From: an uncultured Thalassospira sp.
GTDB lineage: Bacteria > Pseudomonadota > Alphaproteobacteria > Rhodospirillales_A > Thalassospiraceae
Direction of reading: 5' to 3'
DNA: 6,856 bases
NCBI GenBank assembly: GCA_946885765.1
Contig: CAMPHD010000181.1
Location: 1 to 6,856 of the forward strand
Shown here: positions 1 through 6,849 of the stretch, in pieces
Position numbering within the stretch: position 1 is the stretch's first letter
Layout of the letters: every line of letters begins with the position of its first letter
Position numbers and translations under genes: made by a program
The notes under the pieces: model-generated
Databases searched by the model: none
What the model was told of the DNA's origin: nothing
The model's input: only the letters and a program-made list of their open reading frames with translations

Positions 1-608
1 TCGCGTCCCAGTGGTCGATGAATTACCTTAGTGTTCTGTTCCCGGCGGTATTGGCGGGAATATTGGCCCGAAATTTGGAAATCCGGGTTTGGGAGGGGGA
101 TGTCGAACTTTTGCATGATGACGCCCGGCCTGTGGCATTGAAGGTCATGGAACGGCTTCCGTCATTGTCACCCGACCAGATGGCAGGCTATTGGGAGCGC
201 GTGTTCAACGACCATCTGGACCCGCTGTTTGCGACGATTTCTGCATGGGGTGGTGTATCGACCAAGGTGTTGTGGGGGAACGTCATTGCGGTTTGGGACG
301 GGGCGTTTGACAGATTGCGCGATGCGCTGGACCCCGAAACCTTTTCCAAGGCCCATCAATGGATGGAGACGCCGGTTGTTGCCGATGGCCGGTTAAAGCT
401 TAGAAGCTTGCAGCGTGTTGTTGCTTCGCCTGTCCCGGATATTTGTTCAAGCATCCCGTTAAGGAAGCATTGCTGCCTGCATTATCTGCTTCATACGCAG
501 GTTGCTGGAAAGCCGGAAGTTCTATGCGAAGCATGTCCACGATTGCACAGGCAGCCGTTGGCGGCACAGGAAAGCTATCTGCGTTCCATTTACCTTGAAC
601 ATGGCTGA
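1..608 (+). CDS. FhuF-like siderophore-iron reductase, 5' end cut by window edge
   Basis: Probably a cytoplasmic 2Fe-2S ferric-siderophore reductase that releases iron from imported chelate. The frame is open to base 3 with no start needed inside the window. The first ATG (18) lies mid-domain, so the gene very likely begins upstream; about 200 residues are visible, against roughly 240-260 usual for the family. The family signature is at the C-terminus: numbering from the ATG at 18, Cys152-Cys153 follow Arg-Lys-His and pair with Cys170 and Cys173 (C-C-x16-C-x2-C), the expected ligands of the iron-sulfur cluster. E. coli FhuF has a shorter x10 spacing. The N-terminal part (SQWSMNYLSVLFPAVLAG) also resembles the family. 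The gene stops at TGA 606-608, 246 bp before a TonB-dependent receptor on the same strand, which supports a role in siderophore use. The precise siderophore cannot be told. Family call fairly sure; true start not visible. Confidence 0.8.
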   Translation, partial: ASQWSMNYLSVLFPAVLAGILARNLEIRVWEGDVELLHDDARPVALKVMERLPSLSPDQMAGYWERVFNDHLDPLFATISAWGGVSTKVLWGNVIAVWDGAFDRLRDALDPETFSKAHQWMETPVVADGRLKLRSLQRVVASPVPDICSSIPLRKHCCLHYLLHTQVAGKPEVLCEACPRLHRQPLAAQESYLRSIYLEHG

Positions 609-716
609 GTTGAGGTGCGATTTATCGGGCCGGTCTAGGTGGTATGTGTCTGCATATTCTATGTGCCTGTGTTTGGGAAAACTAATTCACTGAAAATACG
701 TGTTTATTTTGGCGAA

Positions 717-731
717 TAATAACTATTGTCA
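717..731. promoter_or_regulatory. Putative Fur box upstream of the receptor gene
   Basis: Read on the minus strand, the 15 bases are TGACAATAGTTATTA. They match the 7-1-7 Fur consensus TGATAATnATTATCA at 11 of 14 specified positions. The site is the most AT-rich part of the gap between the FhuF-like gene and the TonB-dependent receptor, about 125-140 bp before the receptor start. That position fits iron-dependent repression of the receptor promoter. No clear -35/-10 pair could be fixed around it, so the transcription start is unknown. In alphaproteobacteria the iron regulator could be Fur or an Irr/RirA-type protein; the motif favours Fur. Confidence 0.55.
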
Positions 732-803
732 TTTGCAATTCGTCGTGCTTAATCGTTCCCGACAGATGTTTAAGGGAGCGGAGGAAGGCGGGAAACGGGC
801 AGT

Positions 804-854
804 ATGAACCTTCTGACTTCTCTACCGCAAAGCTTGAAAAAAAAGTGGTTATGA
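804..854 (+). CDS. Possible 16-codon leader ORF abutting the receptor start
   Basis: An ATG at 804 opens a short frame encoding MNLLTSLPQSLKKKWL. It ends at TGA 852-854, directly against the ATG at 855 that begins the longest form of the receptor, in the same frame. A purine-rich stretch (AGGAAGG, 782-788) lies upstream, but 15 nt from the ATG is too far for a good ribosome site. The frame crosses a run of eight A residues (837-844). It could be a translated leader that couples or tunes receptor translation, or chance. No similarity to a known leader peptide is recognised. Coding status is uncertain. Confidence 0.25.
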   Translation: MNLLTSLPQSLKKKWL

Positions 855-856
855 AT

Positions 857-862
857 GGGAAG
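857..862 (+). promoter_or_regulatory. Ribosome binding site favouring receptor start at 870
   Basis: GGGAAG lies 7 nt before the ATG at 870. The alternative in-frame ATG at 855 has only weak purine content upstream. This makes 870 the better start, although 855 would only add five residues (MGSKV) before the signal peptide. Confidence 0.5.
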
Positions 863-869
863 CAAGGTA

Positions 870-2945
870 ATGCACGTTTTCAGTAAAAACTCTTTGGTGC
901 TGGCGGTGGCGTCCAGCGCGCTGGGTATCACGCCGGCATTTGCGGACGAGGAAGTGCCGCAGGAAGTTCTTCAGCTAGAAGAAGTCATCGTTACAGGGGA
1001 AAAAATCCAACGCAGTCAGGACAGAACGCTGTCGAGTGTTGCGGTTAGCACCAGCGAAGATATCCGCAAAGAAGGAGCGAAGACCCTTCAGGACGTGCTG
1101 AGTGGAACGCCTGGTGTTTATACTCAGTCCGGTAACGAAAACTGGGGTATTCGTGGTGTTCCGATTCAGGGGTTTGACGAACAGGGGGCAGCCGCCCTTA
1201 ACGGTGCGATTTCGGTTTATGTTGACGATGCGGTCCAAAGCAACCGTTTGCTTACGGCCAATCCGCTCTCGGTCTGGGATGTTGAGCAGGTTGAAGTTTA
1301 TCGCGGAGCGCAATCGACCACACAGGGGCGTAACTCGCTTGCCGGTGCGGTGGTGATGAAAACCAAAGACCCGACATTTACCCCGGAATTTGCGGTTCAG
1401 GGAAATCTTGGCCGCTATGGTGAAAAGGGTTCATCGGCACTTGCCAATGGTGCACTGATTGAAGACAGGTTGGCGGGACGGTTGGCCGTCGATTATCAAA
1501 CCGAGGATGGATACATCAATAACCCGACATTGGGTGAGGATGCCAATCCTTTGCGGTCGGCCAATGTGCGTGGGAAGCTATTGTTCCTGCCGTCAGATGA
1601 TGTCGATGTGTTGCTGACTTTTTCGCATAATGATCAGCGTGCCGGACTTAATGCGGTTGATGCGAATGGTGGTGTGCCTGATTACTTCAATGTGTACGAA
1701 AATACCGAAACCTATCACAAGTTCGATCAGAATGCGGTAACGGGTAAGCTCGACTGGTATCTGGATGACGAATGGACCCTGACCAGCATCAGTTCGGCGA
1801 CATTTGTTGATTATAATGGAGCTCTTGACTTCGATGGGGGCCCAACCACGACACAGGCAGCCTTGCGTAATCACGAACAGACCCTTGCCAGTCAGGAAGT
1901 CCGGCTTGGTTATGATTATGAACAGCTGACCGGCTTCTTTGGTGCCTATCTTGGTCGGACGACCAGCGATATTGACGACAAGCTTGCCGTAAGCGGGACA
2001 ACTGTTATGAATGAAAAGGGCAAAGTTGAAATCGACAGTTATGCGCTGTTTGGCGAGGCTAACTGGGAGTTCGTTAATGACTGGACCCTGATTACCGGGC
2101 TCCGCTGGGACCATGAAGAAAACCACACGCGGATCGATTATACGATTGATACGCTTAATCTGGCGACAGATTCTTCGGCCAACGAAAATGTCAGTTCCAG
2201 CGTTTTGCTGCCGAAACTGGGTCTAAGTTACGATGTGACGGAAAACCATCTTGTCGGTGTCACATGGCAACGCGGTTATCGCAGTGGGGGGGTGAACCTT
2301 AGAGCACTTGCCTTGCATACGCCTTATGACCCGGAATTTACCGATACTTATGAATTGGCATGGCGTGGTAACTGGTTGAACCGGCGTTTGCGGACCAATG
2401 CCAATATTTATTACACCGACTGGACCGATCAGCAGGTTACGTTCCGTGATGCCAGTGACAATCGTCAGGTGGCCAATGCGGCAGACAGCCGGATGGCCGG
2501 GGCGGAGCTTTCGGCACAGTATCTGGTGACATCGCAGCTTTCAGTGCATGCCGGTGCGTCTTACAGTGATACGAAATACAATTCCTTTGTATCGGATGGT
2601 GTTGATTATAGCGGCCACGAATTCATGTTTGCGCCGAAATATCAGGCGTCCGTCGGGGCCAATTACACCTTTGATAACGGTCTTATGATCGGGACCAATG
2701 TTATCTATCAGGATGACAGCATTTCCAACTTTGTCACCAGCGGTTCCCAGGTCACCGGTGAACGGCGCAGTGATGCCGTGACGCTTGTGAACCTAAATGC
2801 GGAATATGCGATCGGGAGCATGACATTCACAGGTTATGTAAAAAACCTGTTTAACGAGCGTTATGTAACAGCCAATCAGAGCGACACCGGTGTGGATGTC
2901 GGTGCACCTTTGACCTTTGGTGTGGCAGCGCGTTACGCGTTCTAG
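870..2945 (+). CDS. TonB-dependent outer-membrane receptor, probably for a ferric siderophore
   Basis: A gated beta-barrel that imports a scarce ligand across the outer membrane using TonB-ExbBD energy. It has 691 residues from the ATG at 870 (696 from 855), usual for the family. Residues 1-25 form a Sec signal peptide with a hydrophobic core and an Ala-Phe-Ala cleavage site before Asp26. The TonB box is near residues 36-43 (LEEVIVTG). A plug domain follows to about residue 170, with the typical stretch VEQVEVYRGAQST and then GRNSLAGAVVMKTKDP. The rest is barrel, ending in the signature around NLFNERYVTAN and a C-terminal Phe, as expected for outer-membrane insertion. A FhuF-like gene upstream and a Fur-box match in the leader support ferric-siderophore uptake. 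The layout recalls FyuA-type receptors, but the ligand cannot be assigned. It is followed by an intrinsic terminator, so it is probably the last gene of its transcript. Confidence 0.93.
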   Translation: MHVFSKNSLVLAVASSALGITPAFADEEVPQEVLQLEEVIVTGEKIQRSQDRTLSSVAVSTSEDIRKEGAKTLQDVLSGTPGVYTQSGNENWGIRGVPIQGFDEQGAAALNGAISVYVDDAVQSNRLLTANPLSVWDVEQVEVYRGAQSTTQGRNSLAGAVVMKTKDPTFTPEFAVQGNLGRYGEKGSSALANGALIEDRLAGRLAVDYQTEDGYINNPTLGEDANPLRSANVRGKLLFLPSDDVDVLLTFSHNDQRAGLNAVDANGGVPDYFNVYENTETYHKFDQNAVTGKLDWYLDDEWTLTSISSATFVDYNGALDFDGGPTTTQAALRNHEQTLASQEVRLGYDYEQLTGFFGAYLGRTTSDIDDKLAVSGTTVMNEKGKVEIDSYALFGEANWEFVNDWTLITGLRWDHEENHTRIDYTIDTLNLATDSSANENVSSSVLLPKLGLSYDVTENHLVGVTWQRGYRSGGVNLRALALHTPYDPEFTDTYELAWRGNWLNRRLRTNANIYYTDWTDQQVTFRDASDNRQVANAADSRMAGAELSAQYLVTSQLSVHAGASYSDTKYNSFVSDGVDYSGHEFMFAPKYQASVGANYTFDNGLMIGTNVIYQDDSISNFVTSGSQVTGERRSDAVTLVNLNAEYAIGSMTFTGYVKNLFNERYVTANQSDTGVDVGAPLTFGVAARYAF

Positions 2946-2990
2946 GGCATCGTGCGGCGATGGCGTAATCGCCAAAAGGTTGCAGATTTT

Positions 2991-3029
2991 ATCGGGCGGG
3001 AACATTGGTTTTCCGCCCGGTTTCTTTTT
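2991..3029 (+). terminator. Rho-independent terminator after the receptor gene
   Basis: The stem CGGGCGG (2993-2999) pairs perfectly with CCGCCCG (3013-3019). It can extend inward through G-U and A-U pairs, leaving a loop of about 7 nt. A T-rich tail (TTTCTTTTT, 3021-3029) follows at once. It lies 46 bp after the receptor stop and separates the iron genes from the two-component system. A second small hairpin (GGCGAT 2956-2961 with ATCGCC 2968-2973) precedes it but has no T tail. Confidence 0.88.
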
Positions 3030-3134
3030 ACGTGAGCAAGTAACTTTGGGGAATGCGACCAACAGTTTTGCTTTTCATCTTCTGCTGATCTAATCTTCGA
3101 AAAAATAAAAACAAAATGACCGAACGAGATCGGC

Positions 3135-3140
3135 GGAGGA
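3135..3140 (+). promoter_or_regulatory. Ribosome binding site setting the regulator start at 3147
   Basis: GGAGGA directly touches an ATG at 3141, leaving no spacer, but sits 6 nt before the in-frame ATG at 3147. The second is the workable start, so the protein most likely begins MRSTAMGAPD rather than MFMRST. Confidence 0.7.
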
Positions 3141-3146
3141 ATGTTT

Positions 3147-4574
3147 ATGAGATCGACTGCAATGGGTGCGCCGGATTTGGCGACACCTTCGCCCGTGTCA
3201 CAGTCTGATAGTAAACCGGGGCCGGAATTCGGGCCGTGGCTGGAAAAGGCATCTATCCTGATCGTTGATGACGAGCCGGGGATGCGCAACTTCCTTGTGC
3301 GCACATTGGGGCCACGCGCGAAACGGGTCGAGGAAGCCGCCGACTGCGAAGAAGCGAGTAGATTGCTTGATCAGCATCATTTCGATGTCGTGATCCTTGA
3401 TAACATCATGCCGGGGCAAAGTGGTGTTGAATGGCTGACCGAGCAACGCGAAATCGGCTTCTTTTCCGACGCGATCCTGATGACGGCCTATGCCGATCTT
3501 GATACCGCGATCAAGGCGCTTCGTGCCGGTGCGGTTGATTTTGTCCTGAAACCTTTCCGGTCCAATCAGATATTGAACGCGGTGGCCCGCTGTCTGGATC
3601 GTATGCGGTTGCGGCGCGAAAACTATGTATTGCGTCATGAATTGCGCGCCAGGTCGGACCATTTTCTGCTGCGGGACAAGCTGATCGGTTATTCCCCGCA
3701 AATTCAGGAAGTTCGAGATACGATTTCGCGTGTCGCACCGCTTCCGACATCGATCCTGATTTCAGGCGGAAGCGGGACGGGCAAGGAAGTCACGGCACGT
3801 TCGCTGCATGCCCTGTCTGATCGGGCGGAAAAGCCGTTTGTTCCGGTCAACTGCGCGGCTATCCCGTCGGAAATGATCGAAGCCGAATTGTTCGGGCATC
3901 TGAAAGGTGCCTTTACCGGCGCGCAAGCCGCACGCGACGGGCTTTTCATGCATGCGCAGGGCGGCACCCTGTTTCTCGATGAAGTGGGCGAGCTGTCGCT
4001 TGCAACCCAAAGTAAGCTTTTGCGCGCTGTTGAAAGCCGCCGTATTCGTCCGGTCGGATCGGAGCGCGAGGCCCCCGTCGATTTGCGATTTATCTTTGCG
4101 ACCAATGCCGATCTTGAAGCCGAAGTCGAGGCCGGGCGGTTTCGCGCTGATCTGTTTTATCGCATTAATGTCATGCATATCCATATACCGCCCCTGCACG
4201 AGCGCGGCGATGATGTGCTTGAGCTTGCGGCCCTGTTCATGAACAAGCTTTCCAGACAATTGGGTATGCCGCCGGTTAAGATTGATCCGGCGGTGCGCGC
4301 GGCACTGACCCGTTACGACTGGCCGGGCAATGTGCGCGAATTGCGCAACCTGATTGAACGGACCCTGATCCTTGGCCGGTTTCCGCCGGAGTTCCGTGAT
4401 GCGCAATCTGGGAGAGAGGACCAGAACGATCACGATGAAACGCTTGAAGAAATGGAACGCCGTCACATCATGGCGATGTTGCACAAGACCGAAGGAAACC
4501 GGAACGAGGCCGCGCGTCGCCTTGGAATATCGCGCAAGACGATTGATCGCAAATGCGCGGGCTGGGCCGATTGA
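3147..4574 (+). CDS. NtrC-family sigma-54-dependent response regulator
   Basis: A cytoplasmic enhancer-binding activator that, once phosphorylated, uses ATP hydrolysis to open promoters held by sigma-54 RNA polymerase. It has 475 residues, usual for the family. The REC domain (about 36-155) has the acidic pair Asp41-Asp42, phosphoacceptor Asp85, Thr113 and Lys135, so it should be phosphorylatable. The AAA+ domain (about 180-410) has Walker A GGSGTGKE (207-214), an intact sigma-54 contact loop GAFTGA (254-259), Walker B GGTLFLDE (272-279), an arginine-finger region near Arg333-Arg339 and the sensor-II-like WPGNVREL (392-399). A Fis-type helix-turn-helix occupies about 450-470 (NRNEAARRLGISRKTIDRK). 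Walker A has Gly208 where most relatives have Glu. It overlaps the next gene, a histidine kinase, by one base, so the two form a cognate pair. The likely target is the sigma-54 promoter at 6742-6756. The regulon cannot be named from the protein alone. Confidence 0.95.
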   Translation: MRSTAMGAPDLATPSPVSQSDSKPGPEFGPWLEKASILIVDDEPGMRNFLVRTLGPRAKRVEEAADCEEASRLLDQHHFDVVILDNIMPGQSGVEWLTEQREIGFFSDAILMTAYADLDTAIKALRAGAVDFVLKPFRSNQILNAVARCLDRMRLRRENYVLRHELRARSDHFLLRDKLIGYSPQIQEVRDTISRVAPLPTSILISGGSGTGKEVTARSLHALSDRAEKPFVPVNCAAIPSEMIEAELFGHLKGAFTGAQAARDGLFMHAQGGTLFLDEVGELSLATQSKLLRAVESRRIRPVGSEREAPVDLRFIFATNADLEAEVEAGRFRADLFYRINVMHIHIPPLHERGDDVLELAALFMNKLSRQLGMPPVKIDPAVRAALTRYDWPGNVRELRNLIERTLILGRFPPEFRDAQSGREDQNDHDETLEEMERRHIMAMLHKTEGNRNEAARRLGISRKTIDRKCAGWAD

Positions 4575-6601
4575 TGCAGTGGCCGGGCCGCCGCACCAAA
4601 CGTACCCGGTCTGTCCGGTTCAAGTTGCTGGCAATCGCGTTGTTGCCGACACTGGTCATCCTGCCGCTATTGCTAGGCGTGATGATGTTGCGCTGGAACA
4701 GCAAGTTTGACGCGCTTCTGACATCGAAGGTCAATGGCGACCTGACGATTGCCCATCAGTATTTCACACATATCCTTGAAACCACCGGCGAACAGATCGA
4801 GGCGCTTGGCCAATCGGTGACATTTCGCGATGCTCTGGCATCGGGGGACCGGACGCGCATTGATGATCTGCTGATGGCAAAGCGTGAGGAGCTTGGCCTT
4901 GATTTCCTGTATATCGCCAATCGGCAGGGACTTGTTTCAGGCGCGGCCCCCCGGCATGCCACCCCGCGCCTTGATGCTGACTGGCCGGTGATTTCAACGG
5001 CCCTTTCGGGGGCGTCCCTGACGGGGGTGGATATATTTGATAATGCCGATCTGGCGGCGATTTCGCCCAGTCTGGCGGCGCGTGCACGGCTTGATCTGGT
5101 GCCGACACCCAATGCGGTGCCAACCACGCGCGATGCGGAAACGCGCGGCATGGTGGTGCATTCGGCAAGCCACGTATCCCTGCCGATGATCGGGGCAGAG
5201 GGGATAGACGGTGCGCTGGTTGGCGGCATATTGTTGAACCAGAACCTTGTCTTTATCGATACGATCAATGATCTGGTTTACCGCAAAGGTAGCCTTCCCG
5301 AAGGCAGTCAGGGCACGGCAACCCTGTTTCTTGATGATGTGCGGATCAGTACCAATGTACGGCTGTTTGAAGGGCGGCGTGCCCTTGGTACCCGCGTTTC
5401 CGCGGCTGTCCGCCAGAATGTTTTAACGGACGGGAAGGTCTGGCTTGATAGCGCCTTTGTCGTCAATGACTGGTATATCTCGGCCTACGAGCCGATTACT
5501 GACAGTTTTGGCAAGCGGGTCGGGATGCTGTATGTCGGTTTTCTTGAAGCGCCGTTTGCCCAGACGAAATATGAAAGCCTGCTGATCATCATCGCGGCGT
5601 TTCTGTTTGTGGCGACGTTAAGCGTGCCGATCTTCCTGCGATGGGCGCGTGGCATCTTCAAACCGCTGGAACGGATGACCCATACGATTGCCCGGGTCGA
5701 AAGCGGTGATTTCAGCGCCCGAACCAACATCAATCAGGTGCAGGACGAAATATCGCTGGTGGCCGAACATCTTGATGATCTGCTTGATCAGGTGCAGGAA
5801 CGTGACAAACGTTTGCGGGCCTGGAACGAGGAACTGAATGCGCGGGTCGATGCGCGCACCAGCGAGTTGCGTGAAGCAAATCGGCAACTTGAAGCCACGA
5901 CCAAGCAATTGATCATGTCGGAAAAACTGGCTGCGATTGGCGAAATTACCGCCGGGGTAGCGCATGAAATCAACAATCCGGTGGCCGTCCTTCAGGGTAA
6001 TCTGGATGTGGTGCGCGATTTGCTTGGCGAAAATGTGCGGCTTGCCGACACCGAATTCCGCCTGATCGATGAACAGGTCAGTCGCATCAATCTGATCGTC
6101 ACCAAGCTTCTGCAATTTGCCAAACCCGAAGAATATGCAGGTTTTGTCGAACGCCATTCACCCGGCGAGGTGATTGACGATTGCCTGCCGTTGGTGCAGC
6201 ACCTTCTGAACAAGGCCGATATCGAAATTGTGCGCGAAAGCCGCGCAACGCGACTTATCCTGATGAACCGGACGGAATTGCAGCAGGTACTGGTCAACCT
6301 GATGGTCAATGCCCTGCACGCCATGCCCGATAGCGGAACCCTGACGCTGATTGATGAGGATGCCGAAAGAAAAGGGAAACCGGGCATTAAGATTACTGTA
6401 CGTGATACCGGCACGGGGATGACGCCGACAATTCTGGGGCGGATTTTCGATCCGTTCTATACCACCAAGCGCCGGGAAGGCACCGGGTTGGGGCTTTCGA
6501 TCAGCAAAACCCTGATTGATAGACAGGGCGGAACAATGGATGTGGAAAGTCAATCGGGCAGGGGGACCGTGTTTGCCATATGGTTGCCCGAGGCTGACTG
6601 A
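4574..6601 (+). CDS. Membrane sensor histidine kinase with periplasmic Cache-type sensor
   Basis: Senses a periplasmic ligand and phosphorylates the regulator encoded just upstream. From the ATG at 4574 it has 675 residues. That start overlaps the regulator stop as TGATG, typical of translational coupling; an ATG at 4553 would add seven residues but has no ribosome site. After a basic N-terminus come TM1 (about 18-39), a periplasmic region of about 295 residues, TM2 (336-355), HAMP (about 357-411) and a coiled coil (about 405-450). HisKA follows with the phosphorylated His464 (AHEINNP), then HATPase_c with N box Asn575/Asn579, DTGTG (611-615), FDPFYTTK (from 625) and GTGLGL (636-641). The periplasmic part, with DDVRISTNV near 254-262 and VNDWYISAYEP near 297, looks like a double-Cache (Cache_3/Cache_2-type) small-molecule sensor, as in DctB-like kinases for organic acids. 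The ligand is not known. Confidence 0.94.
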   Translation: MQWPGRRTKRTRSVRFKLLAIALLPTLVILPLLLGVMMLRWNSKFDALLTSKVNGDLTIAHQYFTHILETTGEQIEALGQSVTFRDALASGDRTRIDDLLMAKREELGLDFLYIANRQGLVSGAAPRHATPRLDADWPVISTALSGASLTGVDIFDNADLAAISPSLAARARLDLVPTPNAVPTTRDAETRGMVVHSASHVSLPMIGAEGIDGALVGGILLNQNLVFIDTINDLVYRKGSLPEGSQGTATLFLDDVRISTNVRLFEGRRALGTRVSAAVRQNVLTDGKVWLDSAFVVNDWYISAYEPITDSFGKRVGMLYVGFLEAPFAQTKYESLLIIIAAFLFVATLSVPIFLRWARGIFKPLERMTHTIARVESGDFSARTNINQVQDEISLVAEHLDDLLDQVQERDKRLRAWNEELNARVDARTSELREANRQLEATTKQLIMSEKLAAIGEITAGVAHEINNPVAVLQGNLDVVRDLLGENVRLADTEFRLIDEQVSRINLIVTKLLQFAKPEEYAGFVERHSPGEVIDDCLPLVQHLLNKADIEIVRESRATRLILMNRTELQQVLVNLMVNALHAMPDSGTLTLIDEDAERKGKPGIKITVRDTGTGMTPTILGRIFDPFYTTKRREGTGLGLSISKTLIDRQGGTMDVESQSGRGTVFAIWLPEAD

Positions 6602-6618
6602 TATTCATTTCAAAAGTT

Positions 6619-6631
6619 GGACATTTTGTCC
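6619..6631. repeat. Palindromic operator copy 1, likely regulator-binding enhancer site
   Basis: GGACATTTTGTCC is a perfect inverted repeat (GGACA-TTT-TGTCC), as expected for a dimeric Fis-type HTH protein. It recurs exactly at 6662-6674, and the match extends to 16 bp (GTT before each copy). It is about 112 bp upstream of the -24 element. It is probably a binding site for the NtrC-family regulator in this window; this is inferred from position. Confidence 0.65.
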
Positions 6632-6661
6632 CGATATTGCATTGCACAGTAAAAAATTGTT

Positions 6662-6674
6662 GGACATTTTGTCC
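6662..6674. repeat. Palindromic operator copy 2, likely regulator-binding enhancer site
   Basis: Second exact copy of GGACATTTTGTCC. Its centre is 43 bp from the centre of copy 1, close to four helical turns, so both would face the same side of the DNA. It is about 69 bp upstream of the -24 element, roughly -100 relative to the predicted transcription start. That is the usual range for enhancer sites of sigma-54 activators. Confidence 0.65.
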
Positions 6675-6692
6675 ATGAGCGTGCGCCGCAGC

Positions 6693-6705
6693 AATCAAAT
6701 CATCC
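6693..6705 (+). promoter_or_regulatory. Possible IHF site between enhancers and promoter
   Basis: AATCAA followed by four bases and TCC matches the IHF consensus WATCAAnnnnTTR perfectly in its first half and poorly in the second. Its place between the palindromes and the sigma-54 promoter is where IHF often bends DNA to help the activator reach the polymerase. Weak on sequence alone. Confidence 0.25.
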
Positions 6706-6741
6706 TTCAAAAACTTTCAGAAATTAAGGTAACTGGCTGAA

Positions 6742-6756
6742 TGGCATAGCGATTGC
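6742..6756 (+). promoter_or_regulatory. Sigma-54 (-24/-12) promoter
   Basis: TGGCATAGCGATTGC matches the sigma-54 consensus TGGCAC-n5-TTGC at every conserved base except C to T in the sixth position. The essential GG (6743-6744) and GC (6755-6756) are separated by exactly 10 bp. Transcription should start near 6767-6768 and run rightward out of the window. The adjacent sigma-54 activator gene and the paired palindromes upstream make this much more convincing than the motif alone. Confidence 0.75.
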
Positions 6757-6843
6757 GATGGTGTGTTTTCCGGTTCTTACCGATATGGCCATGCAGCATT
6801 CATCCAAAAACGGGGGGATGGGGCCGCCGGATGAACAAATACC

Positions 6844-6849
6844 GGGAGG
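6844..6849 (+). promoter_or_regulatory. Ribosome binding site of the next, unseen gene
   Basis: GGGAGG, within GGGAGGAAAAACA, ends 7 nt before the window edge. This is the ideal spacing for a start codon at or just after base 6857, about 90 nt downstream of the predicted sigma-54 transcription start. The gene itself is not visible. Confidence 0.6.

Noticed and set aside
837..844. A8 run as a programmed frameshift site joining the short upstream frame to the receptor
   Set aside because: Both alternative frames hit stop codons within a few dozen bases (868-870 and 884-886), so slippage would not produce a fusion with the receptor.
1593..2126. Minus-strand open frame (177 codons) opposite the TonB-dependent receptor
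   Set aside because: It lies wholly within a clearly coding + strand gene and its translation has no recognisable family features.
2956..2973. Perfect 6-bp hairpin GGCGAT/ATCGCC just after the receptor stop
   Set aside because: It is followed by AAAAGG rather than a T run, so it is not a terminator. The strong terminator at 2991-3029 serves that role.
3068..3096. Possible sigma-70-type promoter before the regulator (TTGCTT, 17 bp, TAATCT)
   Set aside because: The spacing is ideal but only about 6 of 12 consensus bases match, so it is not reported as a feature. A promoter is expected somewhere between 3030 and 3134 because of the upstream terminator.
3762..4484. Long minus-strand open frame (240 codons) opposite the regulator gene
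   Set aside because: It mirrors the codon bias of the well-supported regulator on the + strand. The translation shows no recognisable domain and no ribosome site is evident.
6619..6674. Palindromes as transcription terminators of the kinase operon
   Set aside because: The stems would have only 5 bp with a 3-nt loop, are not GC-rich and have no T tail. Exact duplication in helical phase fits protein-binding sites better.
6516..6740. 74-codon + strand frame overlapping the kinase end and the palindromes
   Set aside because: It starts inside the kinase HATPase domain in another frame and runs through the operator region. It has no convincing ribosome site and an unrecognisable translation.
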